A program made the position numbers and the translations under genes. Shown here one piece after another: positions 11,423-21,499 of a DNA stretch of 64,000 nucleotides (position 1 is its first letter; each line of letters begins with the position of its first letter). The DNA is from Microglena sp. YARC. Its lineage: Eukaryota; Chlorophyta; Chlorophyceae; Chlamydomonadales; Chlamydomonadaceae. The stretch covers positions 29,323,433 to 29,387,432 of the forward strand of contig CM039464.1 of assembly GCA_022414725.1 (NCBI GenBank). Reading direction: 5' to 3'. The notes below the pieces were generated by a model. That model was not told where the DNA came from. It did not search any database and saw only the letters and a list, made by a program, of their open reading frames with translations.

Positions 11423-12408
11423 TTTTTTTTTTTTAGTGTTGTCTTTCACAATATGGGCCGCTTCAATCGGTAGGTAGGCTGGTTTCTCTACTCTATTTCT
11501 CTATGTATGGTGATTCACCACGGTCAATAGAGGGGGAACTGCAGATTTCATTATATTATTATTATTATTATTATTATCATTATTATTGTGTGGATGGGGT
11601 GGGGTGAGGGGCAGGAAGAGGTAAAAAAAAAGTAGGGGATACTGTGGGTCTGCCTGGGGGTGGGGTGGAATGGAATGGAGGGTCGGGGGCCACAGCTGGT
11701 GTGAAGGGGAAGAGGTAGGGTGGGGTGGTGGTCAGCCATCCTCCCACACCATCTCTTCCTACATTTGCAGGATCGGAATGTTGGATGGCTGGAAACTGTT
11801 GCCCCCTCCCCTCCCCCCCCTTAACACCCCCAACACCCCGCACCCAACACCCCCTCACCAACACCCACCCACACACACTCGCACACACCCCAACCCAACA
11901 CCCTCACACCAACACCAACACCCCCCCCACACCCCAACACCCCACACCAACACCCCCAACACCCCCACACACTCACCACCAACACCCCGACACACCACAC
12001 CAACACCCCCACACCAACGCCCCCACACCAACACCCCCACCCCCACCTACACGCTCACAACACCCCGACACACCTCACCAACACCCCCCACCCACCCCAC
12101 CCCCACACACTCTGCATTTGCAGGATCGCAATGGTGGATCCGTATCAAGTCTTTGAAACAGGAATGATGGCTTAGGATGGCTGTCCTGGCCTCCAAGGGT
12201 AGCCGGCCTAGCAACCAAAACACAGACCCTGCCCGTGCCTGACAACCCCGCCCACACACACTAACCCCCCCACACTCTTCATTTGCAGGATCGCAATGGT
12301 GGATCCGTATGAATTCTTCGAATCAGGAATGATGGCTTAGGGTGGCAGTCCAACCAACAACCAAAACACAGACCCTGCGAAGCCTGACCCCCCCCCCCCC
12401 ACACACAC

Positions 12409-12448
<40 letters not shown>

Positions 12449-13752
12449 CATTTGCAGGATCGCAATGGTGGATCCGTATCAAGTCTTCGGAGCAGGAATG
12501 ATGACTTAGGGTGGCTGTCCTGGCCTTCAAGGGTATCCGGCCTAGGAGCAAAACGACAGACTCTGCCGGTGCCTGAGCGAGGGGTAAATAGCAGCAGGGG
12601 TAGCAAGGGTGTCGGCAGCAAGCGCGGTTCCAGACTTTCAAACTCCCGGTGGACGATAGGGAGCAAAAGCGAACAGCCCTCAGCTTTTTTGATGGACATT
12701 GTAGGGAGCAAGTGCTCGCGGGCTTCTTTGAAAGCACCGACAGCCACGCATAGCACCTGGATCATACAGGAGCTCTGCAACGGTGGCGCACTGTCGGTGA
12801 AGCTAAGAGAAGAGTTTACAATAGACTGTGGCCTAGAGGGCGGTATGGGCACACTGGCAGAGTCAATCACTGAGGAGGTGCTGACGTCAGAAGGAAATGC
12901 TGAGCCGGTTTTGAGGGCAAGGCAGATGGACGGCAGGGCCGTTGAGGTATGGCTAATTTGGGGGGTCTTCGGAACCCTTTTAATTGGCTTGGAAGGGTGC
13001 ATGCTGGCTAATCGGGGGGACTAAGGCACCCTTTTGTTTGGCTTGAAAGGGTGAACTATGGCTAATTTGGGGGGACTCTGGCAGGGGTGCTGAAGACCAC
13101 CTAAATTTGCCGCGACTGGTACACAGGGACCTTTCCAACCAAAATAACAAAATGAACTCTAGACGATCGGGACTATTCCTTCTCTTAACTGTTGATAGTT
13201 ATTCAGAATGAATCATGATTGATTATTAATCATTCTTTTTACAATCTAGTCTTACAGCCCACCCAGCCCACACACATACACACACGCACACCACCCCTCC
13301 CCCTCTGCAGGCTCTAGTTGCCCCCCCCCACCACCACCCACCCCACCGCCCCGTTTCACTGGTCGGTGATAAAGTTCATTCATTCATTCATTCATTCATT
13401 CATTCATTCATCCCATCCATCCATCCATCCATCCATCCATCCATCTCTCCATTCATTCATTCATGCATCCGTGCAGGTGCTTGCGCTTGATCGTTTGTGT
13501 TGCACTACACACTGCACGCAACATACCCACCACCTACCACACACCAGACACACAAACACACCACACACTTCATACACATTCATGCAGGTGCTTGCACTGG
13601 AGCGTTTGTGTCAGATCATCCAAGGCATGCAATTCCTTCACAGTGAGGGGATCTGCCATGGTGATATCAAAGCACAGAACGTGCTCATTCATACGGTACG
13701 TGCTTGGGTGGTTTGTGTGTCTACCTACCTACCTATCTGTCTGTCTAACTAG

Positions 13753-13794
<42 letters not shown>

Positions 13795-16700
13795 GGCTAA
13801 ACGACTGACTAACAGACTAACTGAAACTGCATCAAGTAGCGTGGATACTTATCCTGAACATTTGAATATTGTTCGTCCTGGGTGGGTACTAAGGGTACTA
13901 ACCCGGTAATACGGGCAGCACCCTGCGCGTCGATTAACACTTTGGGCACGTTGGCTCACAAACACCCCCTCGCATGCTGTGTACTGCTTTGGAACTGCCA
14001 TCTTCGTCATCGTTATCGGCGGCTGTGGTCGCAGGTGCAGTTTTTCACTGAATCACCTTCCAAAGCTGGTGTATTTCTGGCCAATTAGCTAAAAACGACT
14101 GGAAACCTGGCAATTGTTGTGAGTTTCTTCCCGATGCTGTGCACCACGCTGTGCGTGATGGCTCATTAGCTGCACCCATAGCAACGACTGCCGAAGCGTG
14201 GTAAAGGCCGCAGCTTCATCGTACCGCTTAAAGTTGGGTGCAAGGTCCAGGCTGGGCTAAAGAGTCTTCTCCTAGCAGGCTCACAGGTCAAAGTAGAGGA
14301 ACTTAATTGCAGCAATACATCGGAGAATCAGTTATCTAGCGCTGCTTCAGAGGAGGAGGACGAAGTAGTCGAGACAAGAAAGATTTCCTCAGATCACTGG
14401 AATCAAATTCCAGGTATTACCGGTAATACACCAGCACCCAGGACAAACAATATGTACACAGGTCCTACACATTTGTATACATTTCTGCACAAATGTACAT
14501 GTATACAGATCCTGCACATATGTACATGTATTCAGATCCTGTTCATATGTACATATATACAGTTCCTGTACATATGTACATGTATACAGATCCTGAACGT
14601 ATGTGCACCCCTTGCTACATAAATAATTTCATATGCAATCCCTAAGTATATACATAAGGTTATCTGCAAACCCTTGCTATATACATAACTTCGTTTGCAA
14701 ACCCTTACTAAAAACATTACTTCATACGCAATCCCTTCTACTTACAAAACTTCATCTGACAAGTTCTATCCAGCGTCGCCTGCGAGGGTAAAAATTGGTG
14801 GAGAGTGATCGCAACGGAGCGACAGGTGGCAACAGAAACGAGTTAGTTAAGAGACCGTTGGCTGACATGTCGGGCTTCATCACGGTCAGATGGTCGTTCG
14901 GTCGGTCGGAGGGACAAATGGGTAACCCTGGGGGCTCCCGCCCCCTTGAAGTGGGGGCTCCGCCAAAGACCCTTGCTATATTCAAAACTTCGTTTGCAAA
15001 CCCTTACTAAATACATTACTTCATATGCAAACCATTACCAAATACATAACTCCATCTGCAAAACCTCACGGTATACATAATTGTATCTGCAGGATGAAGA
15101 AGTCCCCGACGCAACACCTGTTTACAAGTTAGCCGACTTTGGGCTTAGCCGGATCCAAAAGCAATCAGCGACAGAGGAGAGCACTCACATCGCAGGGTGA
15201 GAATCTTGTGTGTAAATACATAAATAGTACAACTTATTACAGGTTAGCCGACTTTGGGCTCAGATCCATAAGCAGTCAGCGACAGAGGAGAGCACTCACA
15301 TCGCAGGGTGAGAATCTTGTGTGTAAATAAATAGATAGTACAACTTATTACAAGTTAGCCGACTTTGGGCTCAGATCCAAAAGCAGTCAGCGACAGAGGA
15401 GAGCACTCACATTGCAGGGTGAGAATCTTGTGTGTAAATAAATAAATATAACAACTTATTACAGGTTAGCCGACTTTGGGCTAAGATCCAAAAGCAGTCA
15501 GCGACAGAGGAGAGCACTCACATTGCAGGGTGAGAATCTTGTGTGTAAATAAATAAACATAACAACTTATTACAGGTTAGCCGACTTTGGGCTCAGCCAG
15601 ATCCATAAGCAGTCAGCGACAGAGGATAGCACTCAAATTGCAGGATGAGAATCTTTCTGTTTTATGATTTACTTTCTGTAAAGTGTTATTAATGTTTTTA
15701 GTTTTTATTTTATGCTTATTAGATATTGTTATATTATAACAGAGGAGAACACTCACATTGCAGGGAGAGAATCTTGCGTGTAAATAAATAGATAGTACAA
15801 CTTATTACAAGTTAGCCGACTCTGGGCTCAGCCGGATCCATAAGCAGTCAGCGACAGAGGATAGCACTCACATTGCAGGAAGAGAATCTTGTGTGTAAAT
15901 AAATAAATAGTACGTCTTATTACGAGGTGTGAGGTTGAGAAGGGGCCAGCCCGTTTGCATGCACTGGGGCCATCCATCCAAGGAACCTTCTGTGTCTTCT
16001 GAGTACATTTTTCCGTGACAAACAAATAACAAATAACAAATACGTGTTCAAAGGCAACAAACGTGAACAAACAACAAGTACGTGTTCAAAGGCAACAAAC
16101 GTGAACAAATAACAAATATGTGTCCAAATGCAAACGTCAAGTAATCGAACTGTTAACTTTCTGTGGCAGTACGGTAAATACTTGTCCGGCCTTATGAAGA
16201 GGCGTGAAGTTGAGGGGGCCAGCCCGTTCACTTGCACTGAGGCCAACCCCCAAATCACTTGGAATACATATTTGTGAATGTTATGCCTTATGAGGAGGCG
16301 TGAAGTCCAGGGGACCAGCCGGTTAACTTGCACAGAGGCCATCCCCCAACTCTCTTAAAATACATATTTATGAAAGTTATGCCTTATAAGGAGGCGTGAA
16401 GTCGATGGGGGCCAGTTTGTTCACTTGCACTGGGGCCAACCACGAATAAGGGATAAGAGGGAGGCCTGTCAGCCTTCAGGAGGAGGTTTGTGGATTTTTG
16501 CTGTGACACTACAGTTGGTCTGCTTTTTTCCTGTTTTGCTTGTTGCTTGTTTGTTTGTTCCTTTTTCCTGTTTTTCTTGTCCCTTTTTTGCCTGGTTTGC
16601 TTTCCTTGCTTGTTTTGCCTGCTTTTGAGCCATTCAGTCAGCCAGTCAGTCGGCTAGACAGTTAGACATTCAGTTGGTCAGTCAGTCAAATGGCCAGTCA

Positions 16701-19242
16701 GTCCGCTAACTAGACAGACAGCTAGCCAGAAAGCCATTCAGTCAGCTAGATAGTTAGACAGCGAGTCAGTCAGTTGGTCAGTTGGTCAGCCAGTCCGCCA
16801 GCTGGCCAGAAAACCAGTCAGTCAGCCAGTCTGCTAGATAGTTAGACAGCGAGTCAGTCAGTTGGTCAGCCAGTCCGCCAGCTGGCCAGAAAGACAGTCA
16901 GTCAGCCAGTCTGCTAGATAGTTAGAGAGCGAGTCAGTCAGTCCGGCAGCTGGCCAGAAAGACAGTCAGTCAGCCAATCTGCTAGATAGTTAGACAGCAA
17001 GTCAGTCAGTTGGTCAGCCAGCCAGAAAGCCAGTCAGTCCGCCAGCTAGCCAGACAGCTAGTCAGTCAGTCAGCCAGTCTGCTAGATAGTTAGACAGCGA
17101 GTCAGTCAGTTAGTCGGATGGTCAGTCAGTCCGGCAGCTAGCCAGCTAGCTAGACAGTCAGTCAGAATGCCGCCCAGCTAAGTTGTTAATGTTACTGCCG
17201 CAGAGGGAGAGCGACTACCCTCCCTCACACATACATACACACAACTCGGTGTTTTCTGACGCCCTTCTTCCCTCCATCCCTCACACATACATTCTCACAC
17301 ACAACTCACTGCTTCCCTCCCTCACTCCCTCCTCCCTTCCTTCTTTCCCTCCTCCCCTCCCTTCCTTTTTCCCCTCCTTCCCTCCCTCCCTCCCTCCCTC
17401 ACACGCACACATACATACACACACATACACAAATCTGTGTTTTCTGGTTCCCTTCCTCTGTCTCTCACTCACTCACTCACACATACACGCACACAACTAA
17501 GTGTTTCTGATGCCCTTCCTCTCTCCCTCCCTCCCTCCCTCCCTCAGCACTGTCACCCATGCAGCGCCTGAGCTGTTGAAGGATTGCCGCATGACAGCAG
17601 CAACAGACGTGTATGCGTTTGGCATCCTAAGTGAGTTGTTGTGTTTAATTTCATCCCTGTGTTTGTGTTGTGTGAGGTGTGGCATGGTGTGAGGTGTGGT
17701 AAGGTGTGGTGTTAAGTGTGGTGTGTTCAAGGTACAACAACTGGTCGACGTCATGACTAGCTGCGAGAAAACACAAGTTGTTGTGTTGATGGGTCAAGTG
17801 TGTGTGTGTGCATGGGGAGGGGGGGGGGGGGGGGGCTTAGGGTCTGCAAAGTGGGGATCTGTGCAGGGCGGGGGGGGGGGGGGGGGGGGGGGGGGGCTTA
17901 GTGGCTGCCAAAGTGGGGTTCTGTGCAGGGGGGGGGGGGGGGGGGGGGCTTAGGGTCTGCCAAAGTTGGGGTCTGTGAGGGTCTTTATTCATTTTGGGGC
18001 TTTTATTCTTGGGCTTCATGGCAGCTTCCCGCCAGCTCCAATAGCCAGCCACTGGTTAAATCCTAATTCTTGAAGCTGCATTGAAAAGCTTATCATACCA
18101 GCTTCCAGACAAACTATATAGCTTGGTTTGGCTCAAGGACAGCGATAAGGGGGCTGTCTAGAAGCTGCTACGCGTAGCCCAAAGAAGAAACAGTGTTGGG
18201 GGTCTTGTGGAAGTCTGAGCCCTATCTTTGAGTAACAGGGTTTCCACTGCCACTAACACTGCCGATTGGGCCACGCCCCCTGAGGGGCTCATATGCTGGT
18301 CACCCCTGCAAGTTCAAAGCCAAGACTGACTTCTACAGGTCCCATATTAGGGAGAAGGTTCATGCATGTTTCCCAAAGTCTGAGCCCTATCTTTGAGTGA
18401 CAGGGTTTCCTTTCAGGTGGTACTAGTAGCATACGTGCTAAATTATGCACCTTGGTGTATTGAGGGTGCTACGTTGGGGTTGCTCTTTGGGGGTTTAAAA
18501 AGCTGCTAGAAGAACCCCAACAGCTACCATACTGTTACTATCACTAGACTAGACTAGACTATACTATCACCATACTATATACAATACTATACTATACTAT
18601 ACTATACTATACTATACTATATTTGACTATACTTGACTATACTTGACTTTACTTGACTATACTTGACTTTACTTGACTATACTTGACTATACTATACTAT
18701 GCTTGACTATACTTGACTATACTATACTATGCTTGACTTGACTTGACTTGACTTGACTACACTTGACTTGACTTGACTTGACTATACTAAACTATACTAA
18801 ACTATACCATACTCTCACTATCACTATCACTATGGTGGTGCTCTAGTATTACTATACTATTAGGTGCTACATAAAGACACTGTTTCCTTTCCTTAAAAAC
18901 GTTCCTGACAATGTCTTCCTGATCTACCTCACGCAGTGTTTGAAATAGCCACTGGTCTGCGTGTGCATGCTGGTAAGACCTCGCCTCAGGTACGCAGATC
19001 ACGGATAATTTGAATTTGAATTGTGACATGGTTCTTTAGCCTCAGGCACGCAGATCAAGGATAATCTGAATTTGAATTGTTACATGGTTCTTCAGCCTCA
19101 GGATAACACTGCCAATTGGGCTCATATGCTGGTCATCCCTGCAAGTTCAAAGCCAAGACTGAATTCTGAAGGTCCCATACTAGGGAGAAGGTTCATGCAT
19201 GTTTCCCAAATAAGAACCCCCTAAATCTGCCCCCCCACCCCC

Positions 19243-19297
<55 letters not shown>

Positions 19298-21491
19298 CCT
19301 AACTTAAAAAGAGGTGGCGCTTCGTGCCGCAAACTACACAATCCGGTGGGCTACTCAACTTTTCTGAAATCAGGCTTGAGTAGCCCACCCAGCCACAAAA
19401 CCTTGCCTACAGAAATCTGAAATAAAAACACTGCCCCCCTCTCGTTCGTTATGACACTACACTTGACTTTCCAAACGATTGGTGGGTTGGTGCGCGATAC
19501 TTGGTGTATGGTGTAAACGAAACCAATTTTGTAATGTGAATGAATGAATGTTTGTGTTCATATATGTATGACTTTCCTTACCTATGCATTTTTTTTTTAT
19601 GTTTGTCTGTTCTAGTATGTGCTCAAACCCACTTGCCTATGACGATGACAACGATGACAATGTTTCTGGTACCCTAAGGGATTCCAAAGATGCCCTCCGA
19701 ATGTGCCCGCAGCTTGACAGAGTCAAGGGGGGCTAATGGCCACAGCTTGTGCAACTCAAGGCAGTACAGTCCAGCCCAGTCTGTCCCTACGGCAGCCTGT
19801 ACCTGTTCAGTTTGTTAAACAGGTGTTCAGGGTGTTCAACACCTGTTTAACCAATGATGTACATAACCAGGGGTCTAACCAATGATGTACATAACCAGGT
19901 GTTTAGCGTGCGGGCCGCCGAAGGGTGAAGCAGAATAGCCTGCTACTAATATGTATCAGTTGTATATGTACCTACGATTCAGTATGTTTGTCTGCAGCAG
20001 GATAGCCTGCTACTAATAAATATCAGTTGTATATGTACCTACGATTCAGTGTGTTTGTCTGTAGCAGGATAGCCTGCTACTAATATATATCAGTTGTATA
20101 TGTACCTACGATTCAGTATGTTTGTCTGTAGCAGGATAGCCTGCTACTAATATATATCAGTTGTATATGTACCTACGATTCAGTATGTTTGTCTGTAGCA
20201 GGATAGCCTGCTATTAATATATATCAGTTGTATATGTACCTACGATTCAGTATGTTTGTCTGTAGCAGGATAGCCTGCTACTAATATATATCAGTTGTAT
20301 ATGTACCTACGATTCAGTATGTTTGTCTGTAGCAGGATAGCCTGCTATTAATATATATCAGTTGTATATGTACCTACGATTCAGTATGTTTGTCTGTAGC
20401 AGGATAGCCTGCTATTAATATATATCAGTTGTATATGTACCTACGATTCAGTATGTTTGTCTGTAGCAGGATAGCCTGCTATTAATATATATCAGTTGTA
20501 TATGTACCTACGATTCAGTATGTTTGTCTGTAGCAGGATAGCCTGCTATTAATATATATCAGTTGTATATGTACCTACGATTCAGTATGTTTGTCTGTAG
20601 CAGGATAGCCTGCTATTAATATATATCAGTTGTATATGTACCTACGATTCAGTATGTTTGTCTGTAGCAGGATAGCCTGCTACTAATATATATCAGTTGT
20701 ATATGTACCTACGATTCAGTATGTTTGTCTGTAGCAGGATAGCCTGCTACTAATATATATCAGTTGTATATGTACCTAGGGTACTGTATGTTTGTCTGTA
20801 GCATGAAAATTGCCAACTGTGTCAAATAACTGTCTCGTACATACAATTTTCGAGAAACACAGAATCATGATTGACCCTCCTGAACTAAATAAATAGTATG
20901 CCTTATTACGAAGCGTGAGGTTGAGGGGGCCAGCCCGTTGGCTTGCACTGAGGCCAGCCACCAATTGTAGATATAAATAGGATATGTTATTATCTTTATC
21001 TATCTATATCTAAAAATAAATATGGGTGGCTTTCAGCACTACAACCAGTATTAGTATTACTGAGCATGTTTTGATGTTTGATTGCACTGGGGGCAACCAC
21101 CTACTCATTAACTTGAACTTGGTTACGTAGCTTCAGCCAGCAATTTGCTTGCTCGCCGTCATCGTCATCGGCAGTAAAAAAAACGGGGAAATGTAAAAGC
21201 GAACAAAACACTTTTTCGTGTTTTCATTTCTACTCTTTAACTGCCTTGCTTCAGATCATCCTCGGCGTTGTCTACGAAGGCTTGCGGCCTGTCTACCCTG
21301 ACGAGTGTGGTCTCAGTGAGGGATACTGCCAGCTGTCAGCTGACTGCTGGGAGGGCAACCCTGAGGACCGACCATCGGACGAGGCTCTTGTAGCCAGAAT
21401 CGATTATCTGTTGGCAGTTGCCAAGGGTGAAATTGAGGAGGGGGAAGAGGCAGAGGCGGTACCCACAGGGGAGCTTATTGGTGATCTGTGA
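7700..21491 (+). CDS. Membrane-anchored TKL-type protein kinase gene (whole span, start uncertain)
   Basis: The gene spans about 14 kb and would encode a serine/threonine kinase that phosphorylates proteins from ATP. Exons carry the kinase landmarks in order: GAGSYGRV loop and AVKII lysine (10848-11065), hinge WIIQELCNGGAL (12458-12946), catalytic loop HGDIKAQNV (13588-13695), DFG (15093-15196), HAAPEL and TDVYAFGIL (17548-17630), and the C-lobe end DCWEGNPEDRPS (21255-21491). The HGD in place of HRD marks it as a non-RD kinase. Upstream exons (7700-8524) hold hydrophobic segments, so a receptor-like membrane form is likely; that they belong to the same transcript is inferred. The exon for the alpha-F to alpha-G region was not found between 17631 and 21254. 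The first exon and start codon are not fixed. Introns are packed with tandem copies of exon edges. Confidence 0.75.
8223..8524 (+). CDS. Putative second membrane/linker exon of the kinase gene
   Basis: The acceptor is CTTGCTGCAG|C and the donor CTAG|GTGAGA. The joined frame reads through without a stop: a hydrophobic FVHLINTTLLLI segment, then a hydrophilic linker (MSEIDDAQQWGWSH and onwards). This fits a juxtamembrane linker before a kinase domain. No database family was recognised. Confidence 0.45.
9060..9765 (+). repeat. Five tandem exon-like segments (KDIYSFTIRA) separated by C and CA runs
   Basis: A segment encoding QKDIYSFTIRAK occurs five times (about 9085, 9200, 9370, 9550, 9660). 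Each is followed by poly-C and (CA)n, except the last, which runs on as an open frame (HASYKETVAVHQVPIQGQAA) to about 9762. The last copy is the best candidate for a real exon of the kinase gene just before the ATP-binding exon. Its splice sites could not be matched in phase with 10848. Confidence 0.5.
10066..10195 (+). repeat. Dispersed repeat family F, full copy
   Basis: It runs from CAGTCCAGGGGTAA to CACCGACGGGGGC, with GACTTACCCAACCATGGGAG and TGATGAACTGAACGCC between them. Other copies lie at 34884-35003 (+), 48878-48988 (-) and 49923-50030 (-), with fragments near 43527, 50832 and 57703. Confidence 0.75.
10230..10436 (+). mobile_element. tRNA-derived SINE, copy 1
   Basis: The head holds TTGGCTCAATGGTTGAG, matching an RNA polymerase III box A, and about 50 bases on GCGTTCGAATTCC, matching box B. 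The body continues with AGCAGCCCGTTCCCTACCGC and ends in ACCACGCCCCACCAGGCGTT. Minus-strand copies at 37388, 38797, 48989 and 49426 share this order, and two of them have 11-bp target duplications. Confidence 0.75.
10480..10610. repeat. Short tandem array
   Basis: About seven units of 18-19 bp with the core ACTAGGGCTTACAGATT. Confidence 0.8.
10848..11065 (+). CDS. Kinase exon: glycine-rich loop and catalytic lysine
   Basis: The acceptor follows CCCCTAAG and the donor is CCCAG|GTGATT. The frame encodes ILGAGSYGRVFKG (the ATP-binding loop), EYAVKII with the catalytic lysine, a helix C with ARETSIGIKIKHPNVVQ carrying the likely partner glutamate, and ends VNRGAVALPAQ in phase 0. The exon enters in phase 1, so the preceding exon must end with one spare base. 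Confidence 0.8.
11205..11545. repeat. Three extra copies of the end of the ATP-loop exon and its donor
   Basis: The exon end CGGTCAACAGAGGGGCAGTT...CAGCCCAG|GT recurs at about 11208, 11340 and 11518, with GT-rich intron sequence between. The first extra copy keeps a donor (CCCAGGTAAT); the second has CCCATGTG; the third ends in GAACTGCAG. Confidence 0.85.
11545..12457. repeat. Simple repeats and three extra copies of the start of the hinge exon
   Basis: A TTA/ATT run (11550-11587) is followed by GGGGT-rich and CACCCC-rich stretches (11810-12110). Partial copies of the next exon's acceptor and start (ATTTGCAGGATCGCAATGG) lie at 11762 (diverged), 12114 and 12280. Each is followed by 60-150 bases of exon-like sequence containing GGAATGATGGCTTAGG. 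Confidence 0.85.
12458..12946 (+). CDS. Kinase exon: low-complexity insert and hinge
   Basis: The acceptor is CCATTTGCAG|GAT and the donor GTTGAG|GTATGG. The exon is 489 bases, 163 codons, phase 0 at both ends. The first hundred residues are serine-, glycine- and arginine-rich and look like an insert. Then THSTWIIQELCNGGALS gives beta-5, the hinge and the start of helix D, in the pattern of TKL kinases. The tail (SITEEVLTSEGNAEP) leads into the next exon. Confidence 0.75.
13375..13535. repeat. ATTC/CATC tetranucleotide run and a partial copy of the next exon
   Basis: (ATTC)n and (CATC)n fill 13375-13465. At 13482 the start of the catalytic-loop exon (GTGCAGGTGCTTGCGCTTGA) is copied once, about 100 bases ahead of the intact exon, and then diverges. 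Confidence 0.8.
13588..13695 (+). CDS. Kinase exon: catalytic loop
   Basis: It is 108 bases, acceptor CATGCAG|GTG, donor ATACG|GTACGT, phase 0 at both ends. It encodes helix E (VLALERLCQIIQGMQFLHSE) and the catalytic loop GICHGDIKAQNVLI. The base Asp, Lys and Asn are present. The usual Arg before Asp is Gly, so activation-loop phosphorylation of the usual RD type is not expected. Confidence 0.85.
13739..13800. repeat. (CTAA)n tetranucleotide run
   Basis: About 14 units of CTAA with a few changes. From 13800 to 14286 there is no clear feature. Confidence 0.85.
14287..14413 (+). CDS. Possible kinase exon: acidic insert before DFG
   Basis: CTCACAG|GTC and CCAG|GTATTA bound an open stretch encoding VEELNCSNTSENQLSSAASE, EEDEVVETRK and SSDHWNQIP. 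An acidic insert between catalytic loop and DFG is plausible, and only this frame is open across the whole stretch. Its length is 127 bases, which leaves the downstream DFG exon out of phase by one base. A sequence error, another small exon or a wrong boundary could explain that. Confidence 0.4.
14430..14755. repeat. Tandem repeats with GTACAT/GTATACA cores
   Basis: ACAAATGTACATGTATACAG-type units (14460-14600) pass into units with CAAACCCTTACTAAATACAT, which resume at 14990-15080 after a dispersed element. Confidence 0.75.
14755..14975 (+). repeat. Dispersed repeat family D
   Basis: It runs from CAGCGTCGCCTGCGAGGG through GGTGGCAACAGAAACGAG and GTCGGTCGGAGGGACAAATG to GTGGGGGCTCCGCCAA. Further copies lie at 22727-22920 (+) and 41097-41310 (-). 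It splits the surrounding tandem repeat, so it is a later insertion. Confidence 0.75.
15093..15196 (+). CDS. Kinase exon: DFG motif
   Basis: The acceptor is TATCTGCAG|GAT and the donor GCAGG|GTGAGA. It encodes DEEVPDATPVYKLADFGLSR followed by IQKQSATEESTHIAG; the last Gly codon is completed by the exon at 17548. The magnesium-binding Asp of DFG and the start of the activation segment are intact. Confidence 0.85.
15235..15905. repeat. Tandem copies of the DFG exon and its donor
   Basis: Five further full copies start near 15243, 15352, 15462, 15578 and 15812, plus a fragment at about 15740. Each holds TTAGCCGACTTTGGGCTCAG and the donor region GCAGGGTGAGAATC or a variant. Copies 2-4 have lost four bases (GCCG) after the Ser codon and would shift frame. 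The copies at 15578 and 15812 keep them. Confidence 0.9.
15905..16450. repeat. Dispersed repeat family G, four copies in a row
   Basis: About 75-bp units with CTTATNAGGAGGCGTGAAGT, GGGGCCAGCCCGTT and CTTGCACTGGGGCCA lie at 15920, 16195, 16287 and 16380. Single copies occur at 20893, 58366 and 63648. Confidence 0.7.
16625..17168. repeat. CAGT-based minisatellite
   Basis: About 85-130 bp higher-order units are built from CAGTCAGT, GTTGGTCAGCCAGTCCGCC and CTAGATAGTTAGACAGCGAG. No reading frame of interest crosses it. Confidence 0.85.
17215..17546. repeat. CACA and CCCT-rich array before the APE exon
   Basis: Four units contain ACACATACA...ACAACT followed by TGTTTTCTG(A/G)(T/C)GCCCTTC and runs of CCCT. 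This looks like a tandemly copied intron end and supplies the pyrimidine-rich tract of the next acceptor. Confidence 0.7.
17548..17630 (+). CDS. Kinase exon: APE motif and helix F start
   Basis: The acceptor is CCCTCAG|CAC and the donor CCTAA|GTGAGT. It reads TVTHAAPELLKDCRMTAATD then VYAFGIL, with the APE Glu and the conserved helix-F Asp. It ends with one base over, so the next exon must supply two; the exon at 21255 starts in phase 0 and cannot be its direct partner. Confidence 0.85.
17815..17950. repeat. Poly-G runs in tandem units
   Basis: Three units of GTGGGGNTCTGTGCAGG and GCTTAGGGTCTGC are joined by G runs of up to about 26 bases. Run lengths are likely unreliable. Confidence 0.85.
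17990..18195 (+). mobile_element. MITE family A, copy 1
   Basis: Diverged copy: CTTCATGGCAGCTTCCCGCC at the left and GGGCTGTCTAGAAGCTGCTA at the right form the inverted ends. Family description at 50406-50600. Confidence 0.6.
18540..18845. repeat. ACTAT/ACTTG pentamer array
   Basis: Long run of CTATA, CTTGA and CTATG pentamers. From 18195 to 18540 and 18845 to 19925 there is intron sequence with two copies of a block starting GCCAATTGGGC...CATGCATGTTTCCCAAA (18255-18375, 19110-19210), a (CA)n run at 19250-19296 and no exon that I could support. Confidence 0.85.
19925..20800. repeat. 67-bp tandem array, about 13 copies
   Basis: Unit holds GTAGCAGGATAGCCTGCTA, itself a short palindrome (TAGCAGGATAGCCTGCTA), then ATATATCAGTTGTATATGTA and CCTACGATTCAGTATG. 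Copies differ mainly by ACTAAT versus ATTAAT. The right end is marked by a changed GGGTACTG. It is a contiguous tandem array without spacers, so not a CRISPR. Confidence 0.9.
21255..21491 (+). CDS. Last kinase exon: end of C-lobe and acidic tail
   Basis: The acceptor is TTGCTTCAG|ATC. It encodes IILGVVYEGLRPVYP, LSADCWEGNPEDRPS (the conserved Trp and Arg of the kinase C-lobe) and helix I, then an acidic tail KGEIEEGEEAEAVPTGELIG and a stop at 21489. The tail and 3' flank are copied three times downstream. Confidence 0.8.
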   Translation: MILGVVYEGLRPVYPDECGLSEGYCQLSADCWEGNPEDRPSDEALVARIDYLLAVAKGEIEEGEEAEAVPTGELIGDL

Positions 21492-21499
21492 TAGTGATT

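Noticed and set aside
19925..20800. Regular 67-bp repeats with a palindromic core, CRISPR-like at first sight
   Set aside because: Units are contiguous with no unique spacers, and the genome is eukaryotic.
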